Shown here: positions 8,911-16,948 of the stretch, piece after piece
Layout: the number at the start of each line of letters is the position of its first letter
Numbering within the stretch: the first letter of the stretch is position 1
Source: an uncultured Paraprevotella sp.
GTDB taxonomy: Bacteria > Bacteroidota > Bacteroidia > Bacteroidales > Bacteroidaceae
NCBI GenBank assembly: GCA_944321525.1
Contig: CALULQ010000025.1
Span: 1 to 56,033 of the forward strand
DNA length: 56,033 nt
Reading direction: 5' to 3'
Notes under the pieces: model-generated
The model's database searches: none
Seen by the model: only the letters and a program-made list of their open reading frames with translations
Told to the model about the DNA's origin: nothing
Program-made: the position numbers and the translations under genes

Positions 8911-10170
8911 TCAAAGGTCATAGGCCGACTCTCCGTGTTCATAGATGTCCAAGCCTTCTTCCTCCACGCGCTTGTCTACGCGGATGCCCACCAGTTTGTC
9001 CACCACCTTGAACAGGATGAACGTCATCACCGCGCTGAACACGATGGAGATGAGCGTGGCAAGAACCTGAATCCACAGTTGGTGCCAGTCACCGTAGAGC
9101 GCGCCTTGCACGCCTCCTTCGCCCGTGACGAACTGCGTGGCGAACACTCCCGTCAGGACAGAGCCGAGGATACCGCCCACGCCATGCACGCCAAATGCGT
9201 CGAGCGCGTCGTCGTAACCGAACTTGGGCTTCACTACAGCCACCATCCAGAAGCAGATGGCCGACGTGATCACACCGATGCACAAGGCACCCACGAGGTC
9301 CACCGAACCAGCCGCCGGCGTGATGGCCACCAAACCGGCCACGGCACCCGTACAAGCGCCTACGGTAGTCGCTTTCTTATTGACAAAGAAGTCGATGACC
9401 GCCCAAGTCACGGCCGCGGCACAGGTGGCGATGTGAGTCACTAAAAAGGCATTGGCTGCCAAGCCATCGGCTGCAAGACCGCTACCGGCGTTGAATCCGA
9501 ACCAGCCCAGCCACAGGAGGGCCGTACCTAGGAACACGATGGGGATGTTGTGCGGCGTGATGGGATGCCCCACGCGGTAATCACTGCGCTTGCCCACCAT
9601 GAGGGCCATGACCAAGGCGGCAACGCCCGCATTGATGTGCACCACCGTACCGCCGGCGAAGTCCACGGCTCCCATCTCCATCAGGAAACCGCCGCCCCAC
9701 ACCCAGTGGGCCATGGGCATGTAGACCAGCACGCTCCACAGCACCGTGAAGAACAGAAAGCCGGAGAACTTGACCCTCTCGGCGAACGCGCCAAGGATCA
9801 GGGCCGGCGTAATCAGGGCGAACATGCACTGGAACAGCACGAAAATCAGTTCCGGAATGCCCGTGGCCGTCAGCGTGTCCAGCCCGATGCCGCGGAGCAT
9901 CACCTTGTCCAGCCCGCCGATGCCGTATTTGAAGAAGGAGCCGCCCTCGAAGCCCGTGCCGAAGGCGAAGCTGTAGCCGAACACCATCCAGAGAATGCTC
10001 ACCACCCCGGCGATGGCGAGGCTCTGCATCACGACGCTCAGCATGTTCTTGCGCCGCATCAGTCCGCCGTAGAACAGCGCAATGCCGGGAATCGTCATCA
10101 TAAACACCAGCAACGTGGCCACGATCATCCAGGCCGTGTTGCCCGAATCCAATATCAAATGTGTATCCAT
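8911..10170 (-). CDS. amtB: Ammonium transporter, Amt family
   Basis: The 419-residue inner-membrane protein has about eleven hydrophobic segments. Family signatures include PGIALFYGGLMRRKN, AGGTVVHINAG with pore His178, and DAFGVHGVGGILG with pore His329, so both conserved pore histidines are present. The cytoplasmic tail (VDKRVEEEGLDIYEHGESAY) is the canonical Amt C-terminus that transmits PII control. It lies 58 nt downstream of the PII gene, the usual glnK-amtB pairing, and 57 nt upstream of the GSIII gene. Confidence 0.97.
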   Translation of the reverse strand: MDTHLILDSGNTAWMIVATLLVFMMTIPGIALFYGGLMRRKNMLSVVMQSLAIAGVVSILWMVFGYSFAFGTGFEGGSFFKYGIGGLDKVMLRGIGLDTLTATGIPELIFVLFQCMFALITPALILGAFAERVKFSGFLFFTVLWSVLVYMPMAHWVWGGGFLMEMGAVDFAGGTVVHINAGVAALVMALMVGKRSDYRVGHPITPHNIPIVFLGTALLWLGWFGFNAGSGLAADGLAANAFLVTHIATCAAAVTWAVIDFFVNKKATTVGACTGAVAGLVAITPAAGSVDLVGALCIGVITSAICFWMVAVVKPKFGYDDALDAFGVHGVGGILGSVLTGVFATQFVTGEGGVQGALYGDWHQLWIQVLATLISIVFSAVMTFILFKVVDKLVGIRVDKRVEEEGLDIYEHGESAYDL

Positions 10171-10228
10171 AATCTTTTTCCTTTTTTTAGTTTGTCAATC
10201 CTGTTTTCTCTCTTGCCCGCCGGGCGCC

Positions 10229-10585
10229 TCATTTTTCCTGCTCCGCGTTGTAGAGGGCTATGTCGCCCCTCTCGCCGGTGCGGATGCGGATGGAGTCCTC
10301 CACGGGGATGACGAAGATACGCCCGTCGCCGATGTCGCCGGTGCGGGCCGCCTTCATCACGGCCTGCACGGTCTTCTCCACGTTCTTGTCGCGCACCACG
10401 ATGTTGAGCAGCACGCGCTCGATGGAGCTGGTGTCGTAGGCCACCCCGCGATAGATGCGCGCCTCGCGCATCTTGCCCACACCTCTCACCTCGTAATAAG
10501 AGAACCACTCGATGTCGGCTGCCAGCAAGGCTTCCTTCACCTCGTCGAATTTGGTCCTGCGGATAATCGCTTCAATTTTTTTCAT
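10229..10585 (-). CDS. glnK: Nitrogen regulatory protein PII
   Basis: The 118-residue protein has the PII fold signature: KKIEAIIRRTKFDEVKEAL at the start, a T-loop ending in I-Y-R-G-V-A-Y, and the C-terminal effector region RTGDIGDGRIFVIPVED...RIRTGERG. Tyr50 aligns with the uridylylated Tyr51 of enterobacterial GlnB/GlnK, and Tyr45 with Tyr46. By context it should gate AmtB according to ATP/ADP and 2-oxoglutarate. Whether it is modified in this organism is not shown; no GlnD is in the window. GlnB versus GlnK naming is by linkage to amtB only. Confidence 0.95.
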   Translation of the reverse strand: MKKIEAIIRRTKFDEVKEALLAADIEWFSYYEVRGVGKMREARIYRGVAYDTSSIERVLLNIVVRDKNVEKTVQAVMKAARTGDIGDGRIFVIPVEDSIRIRTGERGDIALYNAEQEK

Positions 10586-10700
10586 AACCTTTTCCTTTTT
10601 CTGTTACAATCTTGTTCTCTGTCTTGTCATCCTTCCAACAATCTTTATTACCTCAAGCCAGAACCTCTACCTGTTATCCAAGTTCAAATCCTTATCTCAT

Positions 10701-11435
10701 TCAAAAACTCATGCCGGCCACGAAGAAACCGCGTTCCATCGCCGGGTTCCAAACCACCCGGGCAAACAAGGGCAGCGAAAACGAGTCCGTGATCTTGATG
10801 GCCTTTTCAGCCTGCAGGCTCACCTCGGAGACCTCGAAGCCGTTCGCCCCGCCATTATAGAAGGAAGTCTCCCAAGGCGTGGCGCCCACCGTCGCGTTCC
10901 AGTCCACCCCGGCCCAACTGAAGGGTGCGGAAAGGGATACATAAGAGGAATACGCCCGTTTGCCGTCCGACTTCAGGCCGTCGTTGCCGCCGAGGTTCGT
11001 CCACCAGTTCACGGCCAGGAAACCGAAATCGTATCCCACTTGCGCCTCGAACACATGCAGGGTGGACCCGCTGCCGAAGTGGAAGTAGCGCCCGTCAATG
11101 TCCTCTCCCGTCTTGAAATTCACGCCCTTGCTGAAACTGTAATCCGTCACCGAAACGCTGAATCCCTTCACGGCATAGCCCAGCGTGAGGTCCAGTTCCT
11201 TGGCGTACTCGCTTTCCCAACCGGCCGAGCCCCAGGCCGTGAGCGACAACCCTTTCCATGCCACCGAGGCCGAAGGCTGTATGCTGACGCCGCCCAATTC
11301 CTGGCCACGCCACACGTAACCGCTCACCAGGTCCGCTCCCACGGAAGCCTCCACCTTGTCTTGTGCCGCGACGGCTGCCGGAGCCATGACCGCCGCCCAT
11401 CCTAAAAACACCAACTTTTGAAACCTTGTTTCCAT
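10701..11435 (-). CDS. Outer-membrane beta-barrel protein of the nitrogen operon
   Basis: The 244-residue product has a signal peptide (METRFQKLVFLGWAAVMAPAAVA-AQ) and then alternating amphipathic strands (SVGADLVSGYVWRGQELGG, SLTAWGSAGWES, LDLTLGYAVKGFSVSVTDYSF, FLAVNWWTNLGG) ending in an aromatic FFVAGMSF, as in outer-membrane barrels. The opening GADLVSGYVWRGQ recalls the TorF/MltA-interacting-like putative porin group; I am not sure of the exact family. It is first in the operon with PII, AmtB and GSIII (115 nt before PII). A role as a porin for a nitrogen source is an inference from position. Confidence 0.75.
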   Translation of the reverse strand: METRFQKLVFLGWAAVMAPAAVAAQDKVEASVGADLVSGYVWRGQELGGVSIQPSASVAWKGLSLTAWGSAGWESEYAKELDLTLGYAVKGFSVSVTDYSFSKGVNFKTGEDIDGRYFHFGSGSTLHVFEAQVGYDFGFLAVNWWTNLGGNDGLKSDGKRAYSSYVSLSAPFSWAGVDWNATVGATPWETSFYNGGANGFEVSEVSLQAEKAIKITDSFSLPLFARVVWNPAMERGFFVAGMSF

Positions 11436-11547
11436 TCTCTCTTACCTTTTTTATTGTTCTACACTCCGTTCATTACCTCGCTGCAGCAGAAGTTTCCTTT
11501 TGATAGCAAATAAGACTAATGAATAATCATTTTGCTTTTGTTTGATG

Positions 11548-11579
11548 CAAAGTTACATCTTTCTGAAAGCAAAGCACAA
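11548..11579 (-). promoter_or_regulatory. Promoter of the nitrogen operon
   Basis: On the minus strand TAACTTTG (complement of 11548-11555) forms a -7 box and TTG (complement of 11577-11579) a -33 element, 21 nt apart. It implies a leader of about 105 nt before the ATG at 11435. I saw no classical RpoN site. Confidence 0.6.
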
Positions 11580-11781
11580 GCAAACAAAGCCATTTTTACA
11601 TAAAAAGAGAAAGAGGGTTTCACATTGTAATCAGAAGCTATAAAAGAACGTGAAAATTGCAAGGAAATTCTTGTTTTATGGCACAATCTGTCACCACACA
11701 AGATTTCCCGGAAAAAGGCCATGCCCACGCCGGGACACGACCTGCCGGACCGCGCCCCGGCGCCTTCCGCAATGCCGCGCA

Positions 11782-11821
11782 GTACTTTGCGGGAAGTACT
11801 CGAGTACTTTCCGCAAAGTAC
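11782..11821. repeat. Extragenic palindrome, copy A (40 nt)
   Basis: Near-perfect 40-nt palindrome with ends GTACTTTGCGG / CCGCAAAGTAC and centre AGTACTCGAGTACT; one G-T mispair. It is the short form (22 + 18 nt) of a family with four more copies here (19711, 36124, 44648, 53638). It lies between the nitrogen operon promoter and the terminator of the upstream CstA operon. Confidence 0.9.
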
Positions 11822-11918
11822 AATCCGCTCGTGCGGCATCCCGTTTCCCGCCAAGCGGCCGGTTTTCATCCGCCGTCCGCCGCCATGTTACAAAATGACA
11901 GCGGGGCACATAAAAGAA

Positions 11919-11956
11919 TCCGGCGGGCGAAAGGCTCCATGCCCTCGTCCGCCGGA
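11919..11956 (-). terminator. Hairpin terminator of the CstA operon
   Basis: Arms TCCGGCGG (11919-11926) and CCGCCGGA (11949-11956) pair perfectly; on the minus strand the hairpin is followed by TTCTTTTATG. It is 21 nt past the stop of the small outer-membrane protein gene. Confidence 0.65.
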
Positions 11957-11977
11957 CTAAAAAACTTTATGTCGCGC

Positions 11978-12454
11978 TCAGAAATAGAATCCCAAGCCCA
12001 CCTTGAAGCCCACCTTGCTGCCGTCCGAAAAGTCGTTCAGGCTCATGTGGTAATACACCGCAGGCTCAATCGTGATGAAGTGGTTGACGAAGAAGGCGTA
12101 TCCCACCTCGGGACAGAGCTGCACGTTGTTGATGCTCTTCGTGGCATGCTCATACTGCAAGCCCACCCCCATGTAGATGCCGTTCTGCGTAAAGTAATAC
12201 CGCCCGCCTGCTCCTATGCGGAAATGGTCCGTATACCGCGTGTGGTCGTAGCCCAAGGTTCCGTAGAGCATCCATGCCTTCTGCAGGAAATAACCGCCGT
12301 TGAACTCCATGCCGAAGTTCAACTTCTCGCTCGAACTGTAGGACAGGCCCAAGCCGGTGGTCGAAGCCGACAAATACGTAGTTCCCTTCTCAAACTGTGC
12401 ATGCGCACCCACAGCCGCCATCATCAGCAGCAAAGAAAGCATCAATTTCTTCAT
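11978..12454 (-). CDS. Small outer-membrane beta-barrel protein
   Basis: The 158-residue product has a signal peptide (MKKLMLSLLLMMAAVGAHA-Q) followed by eight or so amphipathic strands with alternating aromatics (TTGLGLSYSSS, LNFGMEFNGGYFL, MLYGTLGYDHTRY, RIGAGGRYYFTQNGIYMGVGLQYE) and a final VGLGFYF, the typical C-terminal strand of an outer-membrane barrel. It resembles the small 'outer membrane protein beta-barrel domain' group. Its ATG overlaps the stop of the 78-residue membrane protein (ATGA), so it is translationally coupled to the CstA operon. Confidence 0.8.
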   Translation of the reverse strand: MKKLMLSLLLMMAAVGAHAQFEKGTTYLSASTTGLGLSYSSSEKLNFGMEFNGGYFLQKAWMLYGTLGYDHTRYTDHFRIGAGGRYYFTQNGIYMGVGLQYEHATKSINNVQLCPEVGYAFFVNHFITIEPAVYYHMSLNDFSDGSKVGFKVGLGFYF

Positions 12455-12687
12455 ACACTATCTTTTTCTTGGTTAATATTCATTTCCTTTTTCCGTTTCG
12501 CCGCCAGGTCTTCCTTGCGGCGGTAAAGGTACCACAACGCCACGAGCACCACGACGTTCAGCGCCAGCGTGAACCATATCCGCCGCCCGGAAAGGTCGGT
12601 GCGCGGGATGAAATAGGCATAAATGGCTGCGGAATACAGCGCAAACCCCAACACGATGATGGTCGATTTCCTGATTCTCCGTTTCAT
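12451..12687 (-). CDS. Unrecognised 78-residue two-helix membrane protein
   Basis: The product begins MKRRIRKSTIIVLGFALYSAAIYAYF and carries a second hydrophobic helix (IWFTLALNVVVLVALWYLY), then a basic tail (RRKEDLAAKRKKE). Two transmembrane helices with positively charged ends suggest both termini are cytoplasmic. The start is fixed by an ATGA overlap with the cstA stop at 12684, and its own stop overlaps the next ATG at 12454. A longer open frame upstream only shadows cstA. I do not recognise a family; the coupling suggests a subunit or accessory of the transporter. Confidence 0.75.
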   Translation of the reverse strand: MKRRIRKSTIIVLGFALYSAAIYAYFIPRTDLSGRRIWFTLALNVVVLVALWYLYRRKEDLAAKRKKEMNINQEKDSV

Positions 12688-14123
12688 GCCTGCACTTTCT
12701 TGAATCGCGAATACCAACGGACGAACACGCCCAGCAGCACTACGGCCATGCCCACGCCTGCCACGCAACTCGGCGCGTGGGGAAGGCTGAAGCCCTCGGG
12801 CGCCACGAGGATGTAGCTCGTGCACACCGCCGTCATGAAAAGCGCCGGAAAGAGCGTCACGTAGAACGCCTTGCCCTTCCGCGCCAGCCACACCGTGACG
12901 GCCCACAATGTAAAGATAGACAAAGTTTGATTAAACCAAGCAAAATAGCGCCACAAGATGTCGAAATTGATATTCATTAACACTGCGGCGATGACAAACA
13001 GCGGGAGCGACACCGCCAGGCGCCGCCACACGGAGCTTTGGTTGTAGTGCAGGAAATCGGCCGTTATCAGGCGCGCGCTGCGGAAGGCCGTGTCGCCCGA
13101 AGTCACCGGGGCGGCCACCACGCCCAATATGGCCAGCACGGCGCCGAACGTGCCCATCCAGTCGTGGCAGATGGCGTTCACCACGATGGCGGGATTGGAA
13201 TTGCCGTCGGGCGCCATCAGCCGGAGCAGGTTCTCGTAGCTGCCGGCAAACTTGATGCCCGCGGCCGCCCAGATGAGGGCCACCACGCCTTCGGTGATCA
13301 TCGCGCCGTAGAACACCCTGCGGCCCAGCTTCTCGTTCTTCATGCACCGCGCCATCATCGGGCTTTGCGTGGCGTGGAAACCGCTGATGGCTCCGCACGC
13401 GATGGTGATGAACAGCATCGGGAAGATGGACAACTCCTTGTTCGGATGGTGGTTCTCAAAAGCGGAAGTGATTTCGGGCATCCAGCCGTCGTGGGTGAAG
13501 ATGCCGGCCAGCACGCCCACGGCCATGAACAGCAGGGCGAAGCCGAACACGGGATAGATGCGCCCGATGAGGGCATCGATGGGCAGCAACGTGGCCAGGA
13601 TGTAGTAAACGAATATCACGACGCTCCAGAACGTCGCACTACCCCACGCGCCCCAGTCCGGAGTGAGCGAGGCCAACAGTCCGGCCGGCGTGGTGACGAA
13701 CACCGCCCCCACCAGCACCATGAGCACGAGGGAGAACACGCGCATCACCAGACGGATGCCGCTCCCCAGCTCGTCGCCCACGATTTCCGGCAGGCTGGCC
13801 CCCTTCTTCCGCAAGGAAATCATCCCCGAAAGATAGTCGTGGACCGCCCCGCCGAAGATGCAGCCGAACACGATCCAGAGGTAGGCCGAGGGGCCGTAGA
13901 GCACACCAAGGAGGGCGCCGAAGATGGGGCCCGTCCCCGCGATGTTAAGGAACTGGATGAGGAACACCTTCCAAGTGGGCATCGGCGTGTAGTCCACGCC
14001 GTCTGCCATGGTGTAGCAAGGCGTCTTCCGCGACGGGTCGACGCCGAAGACCTTCTCCACCACGGCGCCGTAGATTACATATCCCAACACTAAGAGCACT
14101 AATGTGACACAAAATGTTATCAT
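12684..14123 (-). CDS. cstA: CstA-family carbon starvation / peptide or pyruvate transporter
   Basis: The 479-residue protein is polytopic, with the CstA core visible: FLIQFLNIAGTGPIFGALLGVLYGP, GGAVHDYLSGMISLRKKGASLPEI, and FHATQSPMMARCMKNEKLGRRVFYGAMITEGVVALIWAA. CstA proteins import peptides or pyruvate during carbon limitation. At about 480 residues it is shorter than E. coli CstA (about 700) but close to the usual Bacteroidota form. The frame is open upstream; I place the start at ATG 14123 because hydrophobic sequence begins there and the upstream part overlaps a divergent promoter. Followed by two ATGA-coupled small genes. Confidence 0.88.
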   Translation of the reverse strand: MITFCVTLVLLVLGYVIYGAVVEKVFGVDPSRKTPCYTMADGVDYTPMPTWKVFLIQFLNIAGTGPIFGALLGVLYGPSAYLWIVFGCIFGGAVHDYLSGMISLRKKGASLPEIVGDELGSGIRLVMRVFSLVLMVLVGAVFVTTPAGLLASLTPDWGAWGSATFWSVVIFVYYILATLLPIDALIGRIYPVFGFALLFMAVGVLAGIFTHDGWMPEITSAFENHHPNKELSIFPMLFITIACGAISGFHATQSPMMARCMKNEKLGRRVFYGAMITEGVVALIWAAAGIKFAGSYENLLRLMAPDGNSNPAIVVNAICHDWMGTFGAVLAILGVVAAPVTSGDTAFRSARLITADFLHYNQSSVWRRLAVSLPLFVIAAVLMNINFDILWRYFAWFNQTLSIFTLWAVTVWLARKGKAFYVTLFPALFMTAVCTSYILVAPEGFSLPHAPSCVAGVGMAVVLLGVFVRWYSRFKKVQA

Positions 14124-14147
14124 ATCTATCGTTTTTTTAAAATCACG

Positions 14148-14155
14148 CAAAAATA
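14148..14155 (-). promoter_or_regulatory. -7 box for the cstA operon
   Basis: Minus-strand TATTTTTG (complement of 14148-14155) fits TAnnTTTG and is 24 nt before the cstA ATG. The -33 region is weak. Confidence 0.4.
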
Positions 14156-14218
14156 ATAAATTGTATTGTAACCCCCGGCATTTGTTGCCGAAACTTTCAT
14201 TTAATAGACCAAAAAACG

Positions 14219-14226
14219 TAACTTTG
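14219..14226 (+). promoter_or_regulatory. -7 box for the GHL10 hydrolase gene
   Basis: TAACTTTG fits the Bacteroidota -7 consensus and lies 18 nt before the ATG at 14245. A CTTTC about 20 nt upstream may serve as a weak -33 element. Confidence 0.5.
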
Positions 14227-14244
14227 CAAGACTGAAGACGAGGC

Positions 14245-15972
14245 ATGCCCCAAATGAGACGATTTTTGTTCATATTATTATATATAGGTATATTCGGCCC
14301 GACGGCCGCACTTTCCGCCCAAACGCTTTTCCTGCAAGAACCGCCCAAAAGGGAAACGCGGGCCGTGTGGCTTACCACATACGCCAGCCTGGACTGGCCC
14401 AAGGCCAAGGCCGGAACGGAAGAGGGAATCAGGGCGCAAAAAGACGAACTGCGCCGCATCCTGGACCGGCTGCAGGAAGCCAACTTCAACACGGTGCTCC
14501 TCCAGACCCGGGTGAGAGGCAGCGTCATCTACCCCTCGGGCATTGAGCCGTGGGACGGATGCCTCACGGGCACGCCGGGAGAGGCACCGGGCTACGACCC
14601 CTTGGCCTTCGCCATCGACGAATGCCACCGACGGGGCATGGAATTGCACGCCTGGCTGGTGGCCATCCCCTGCTTCAAGACGTCCGCAGTCCGGCGCATG
14701 GGCGCAAAATGCGTGCTGCGGACGCATCCGGAATTGTGCGTCCGCCACCGCGACAGCTGGTATCTGGACCCGGGCCAACCGGGCACGGCCGACTATCTGG
14801 CCGCCATCTGCCGCGAAATCGTCGTGAACTACGACGTGGACGGCATACACCTCGACTACATCCGCTACCCGGAAAACGCCGCGGCATTCAACGACCGCGC
14901 ATCGTATCGGAAGTATGGGAAGAAGCGCGACAAAGCCGAATGGCGCAGGGAAAACATCACCCGCTGCGTGCGGGAGATGCACCGCACCATCAAGTCGGCC
15001 AAGCCGTGGGTGAAGTTCAGCTCTTCGCCCATCGGCAAGTTCAGCGACCTGAGCCGCTATCCTTCCCACAGTTGGAACGCCTATGCCGCAGTCTACCAGG
15101 ACGCGCAGGGCTGGTTGCGCGAGGGCATTCAGGACATGCTCTTCCCCATGATGTATTTCCGCGACAACCACTTCTATCCTTTCGCCATCGACTGGAAGGA
15201 GAACGACTGCGGCCGCGCCGTGGTGCCGGGACTGGGCATCTACTTCCTCAGTCCCGACGAACAGGACTGGCCGCTGACGGACATCACCCGCGAGCTCCAC
15301 TTTGTCCGCAACATCGGACTGGGCGGGCAGGCCTACTTCCGCTACGCCCACCTGAGGGACAACCACAAGGGGCTGTTCGACTTCCTGAAGAATGCCTACT
15401 ACCTTTTCCCGGCCTTGCCCGCCGCCTGCGCCGCGCCGGACAGCATCCCGCCCGCCGCTCCGCAAGGCCTGCATGAGGCGAACGAAGGCGCGCGCTACGT
15501 GTTGCGCTGGACTCCACCGGCCGGAGCGCACGCCGGCGCCGGCCTGAGATACAACGTCTATGCCTCGCCGACGCTTCCCGTGGACATCTCTTCGGCCCGC
15601 TATCTGGTCGCAGCCGGCGTGGATTCCTGCAGCCTCCCCATTGACGGCGTGTTCTGCGGGCTCAACAATGTATGCTTCGCCGTCACGGCCATGGACCGCT
15701 ACGGCCGCGAAAGCGCCCCCACAGAGCTGTCCGCAGGTTTCTTCGGCGCGGCGGAAGAGCCCCGCGGCTTCTTGCCCCACGACTCGGGCACGCTGTCCAT
15801 CCCCGCACAAGACTGTCCGTACCTCGCCATTGTCGACCTTTACGGGCGCATCGTGCGCACGGCGCCCTACAGCCGGCAGGTGAGCATCGCCCGGTTGCCC
15901 AAAGGCATCTACCAGATAAGGACACTGGGACGGAAAGGCCGCTCGGCCGGCATCGGATATTTCATCAAATAA
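14245..15972 (+). CDS. Secreted GHL10-type glycosyl hydrolase (YngK-like)
   Basis: The 575-residue product has a signal peptide (RRFLFILLYIGIFGPTAALSA) and then the GHL10 barrel signatures: ETRAVWLTTYASLDWP, NFNTVLLQTRVRGSVIYPSG, YDPLAFAIDECHRRGMELHAW, and NYDVDGIHLDYIRYP. These match the family 10-like enzymes formerly called UPF0748. The C-terminal 200 residues form a fibronectin-type segment and a strand-rich tail ending GIYQIRTLGRKGRSAGIGYFIK, which looks like a sorting or anchoring domain. A second ATG at 14254 is an equally possible start. The substrate is unknown; peptidoglycan-like or other polysaccharides have been proposed for relatives. Confidence 0.88.
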   Translation: MPQMRRFLFILLYIGIFGPTAALSAQTLFLQEPPKRETRAVWLTTYASLDWPKAKAGTEEGIRAQKDELRRILDRLQEANFNTVLLQTRVRGSVIYPSGIEPWDGCLTGTPGEAPGYDPLAFAIDECHRRGMELHAWLVAIPCFKTSAVRRMGAKCVLRTHPELCVRHRDSWYLDPGQPGTADYLAAICREIVVNYDVDGIHLDYIRYPENAAAFNDRASYRKYGKKRDKAEWRRENITRCVREMHRTIKSAKPWVKFSSSPIGKFSDLSRYPSHSWNAYAAVYQDAQGWLREGIQDMLFPMMYFRDNHFYPFAIDWKENDCGRAVVPGLGIYFLSPDEQDWPLTDITRELHFVRNIGLGGQAYFRYAHLRDNHKGLFDFLKNAYYLFPALPAACAAPDSIPPAAPQGLHEANEGARYVLRWTPPAGAHAGAGLRYNVYASPTLPVDISSARYLVAAGVDSCSLPIDGVFCGLNNVCFAVTAMDRYGRESAPTELSAGFFGAAEEPRGFLPHDSGTLSIPAQDCPYLAIVDLYGRIVRTAPYSRQVSIARLPKGIYQIRTLGRKGRSAGIGYFIK

Positions 15973-15984
15973 AACCACCGCATC

Positions 15985-16419
15985 ATGAAGACCGTCAGAC
16001 TCATCACTTGTGAAGAACCGTTTCAGGCGCGCCTCATCCAGGGAGCGCTGGAGAACGAAGGCATCGCGTCGGTGCTCCACAACGAAAACACGTCCAACGT
16101 GCTGCGCGGGCTCACTCCCACCATCACGGGAGTGGATGTCCTTGTCTACGAGGACGAATACGACCGCGCGCTGGCCCTGCTGGAGCGCAACCAGATGATT
16201 CCCGAACAGCTCCGCTATTGCCCGCAGTGCCATTCGCCCCACATCCGCTACGTGCTGAAGAAGGGCCACCGCCTGCGGGCCGTGGTGGCCGCCGTGCTCA
16301 GCCTGCTGGCCACGGCCCCTCCGGGCACGGCGCACTGGGAGTATGTATGCGACGATTGCGGGGCGCGCTTCGACAGGCCCGTGGGAAGGAAAAAGGAAAA
16401 AGACACCGACACGGAATGA
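15985..16419 (+). CDS. DUF2007 domain protein with C-terminal zinc ribbon
   Basis: The 144-residue protein opens with a DUF2007-type signal-transducing fold (FQARLIQGALENEGIASVLHNEN...GVDVLVYEDEYDRALALLE). It continues with two CxxC pairs (CPQC near residue 79 and CDDC near 119) that can form a zinc ribbon, separated by a short hydrophobic helix. It starts 12 nt after the GHL10 gene and its stop overlaps the next ATG, so the three genes form an operon. DUF2007 proteins have no firm function; a role in binding a regulator or ligand is a guess. Confidence 0.8.
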   Translation: MKTVRLITCEEPFQARLIQGALENEGIASVLHNENTSNVLRGLTPTITGVDVLVYEDEYDRALALLERNQMIPEQLRYCPQCHSPHIRYVLKKGHRLRAVVAAVLSLLATAPPGTAHWEYVCDDCGARFDRPVGRKKEKDTDTE

Positions 16420-16895
16420 ACATCAGGGCCGCCAACGAACACGACTTGCCCCAGCTCATGGACATCTTCGCGCAAGCCAAGGCATTCATGAGGGCGCACG
16501 GGAATCCCCACCAGTGGGAAGACGGCTACCCTTCGGAGGACCTCATGCGCGAGGAAATCCGGCGGGGGCACTGCTTCGTCGTCGAAACGCCGGCCGACGG
16601 ACCGGTCGCCACCTTCTGTTTCTCCGTGGGGGAAGACCCCACCTACGCCCGCATCGAGGGCCGATGGCTGAACGACAAGCCCTACGGCGTCATCCATCGA
16701 CTGGCCTCCAACGGCAAGACGGGCGGCGTGGCACGGCTGTGCATCGCGTGGTGCGCCGCACGGGCCGACAACCTGCGGGCCGACACGCACGCCGACAATC
16801 TCGTGATGCAACGCCTGCTGCTCGCCAACGGCTTCCAGCCCTGCGGCATCATCTACACCCGCGAAAGCCCGCGCCTGGCCTATCAAAAAGCATAA
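16416..16895 (+). CDS. GNAT family N-acetyltransferase
   Basis: The 159-residue protein begins MNIRAANEHDLPQLMDIFAQAK, a GNAT N-terminus, followed by a variable substrate region, VATFCFSVGEDPTY, and RLCIAWCAARADNLRADTHADNLVMQRLLLANGFQPCGIIY, the usual last GNAT strand-helix-strand. The acetyl-CoA loop (SNGKTGGVARL) is a relaxed version of R/QxxGxG/A. The start is fixed by an ATGA overlap with the DUF2007 gene; frames starting upstream are shadows. The acceptor is unknown. Confidence 0.88.
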   Translation: MNIRAANEHDLPQLMDIFAQAKAFMRAHGNPHQWEDGYPSEDLMREEIRRGHCFVVETPADGPVATFCFSVGEDPTYARIEGRWLNDKPYGVIHRLASNGKTGGVARLCIAWCAARADNLRADTHADNLVMQRLLLANGFQPCGIIYTRESPRLAYQKA

Positions 16896-16928
16896 GGCAT
16901 GAAGGAACGGCCGTTCCCTTCATGCCTT
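16894..16928. terminator. Bidirectional hairpin between convergent genes
   Basis: Inverted repeat AAGGCATGAAGG / CCTTCATGCCTT around GC-rich AACGGCCGTT. It begins within the GNAT stop codon and ends 20 nt before the end of the convergent peptidase gene. Confidence 0.75.
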
Positions 16929-16948
16929 ATGACGCAAAAATCAGATGC

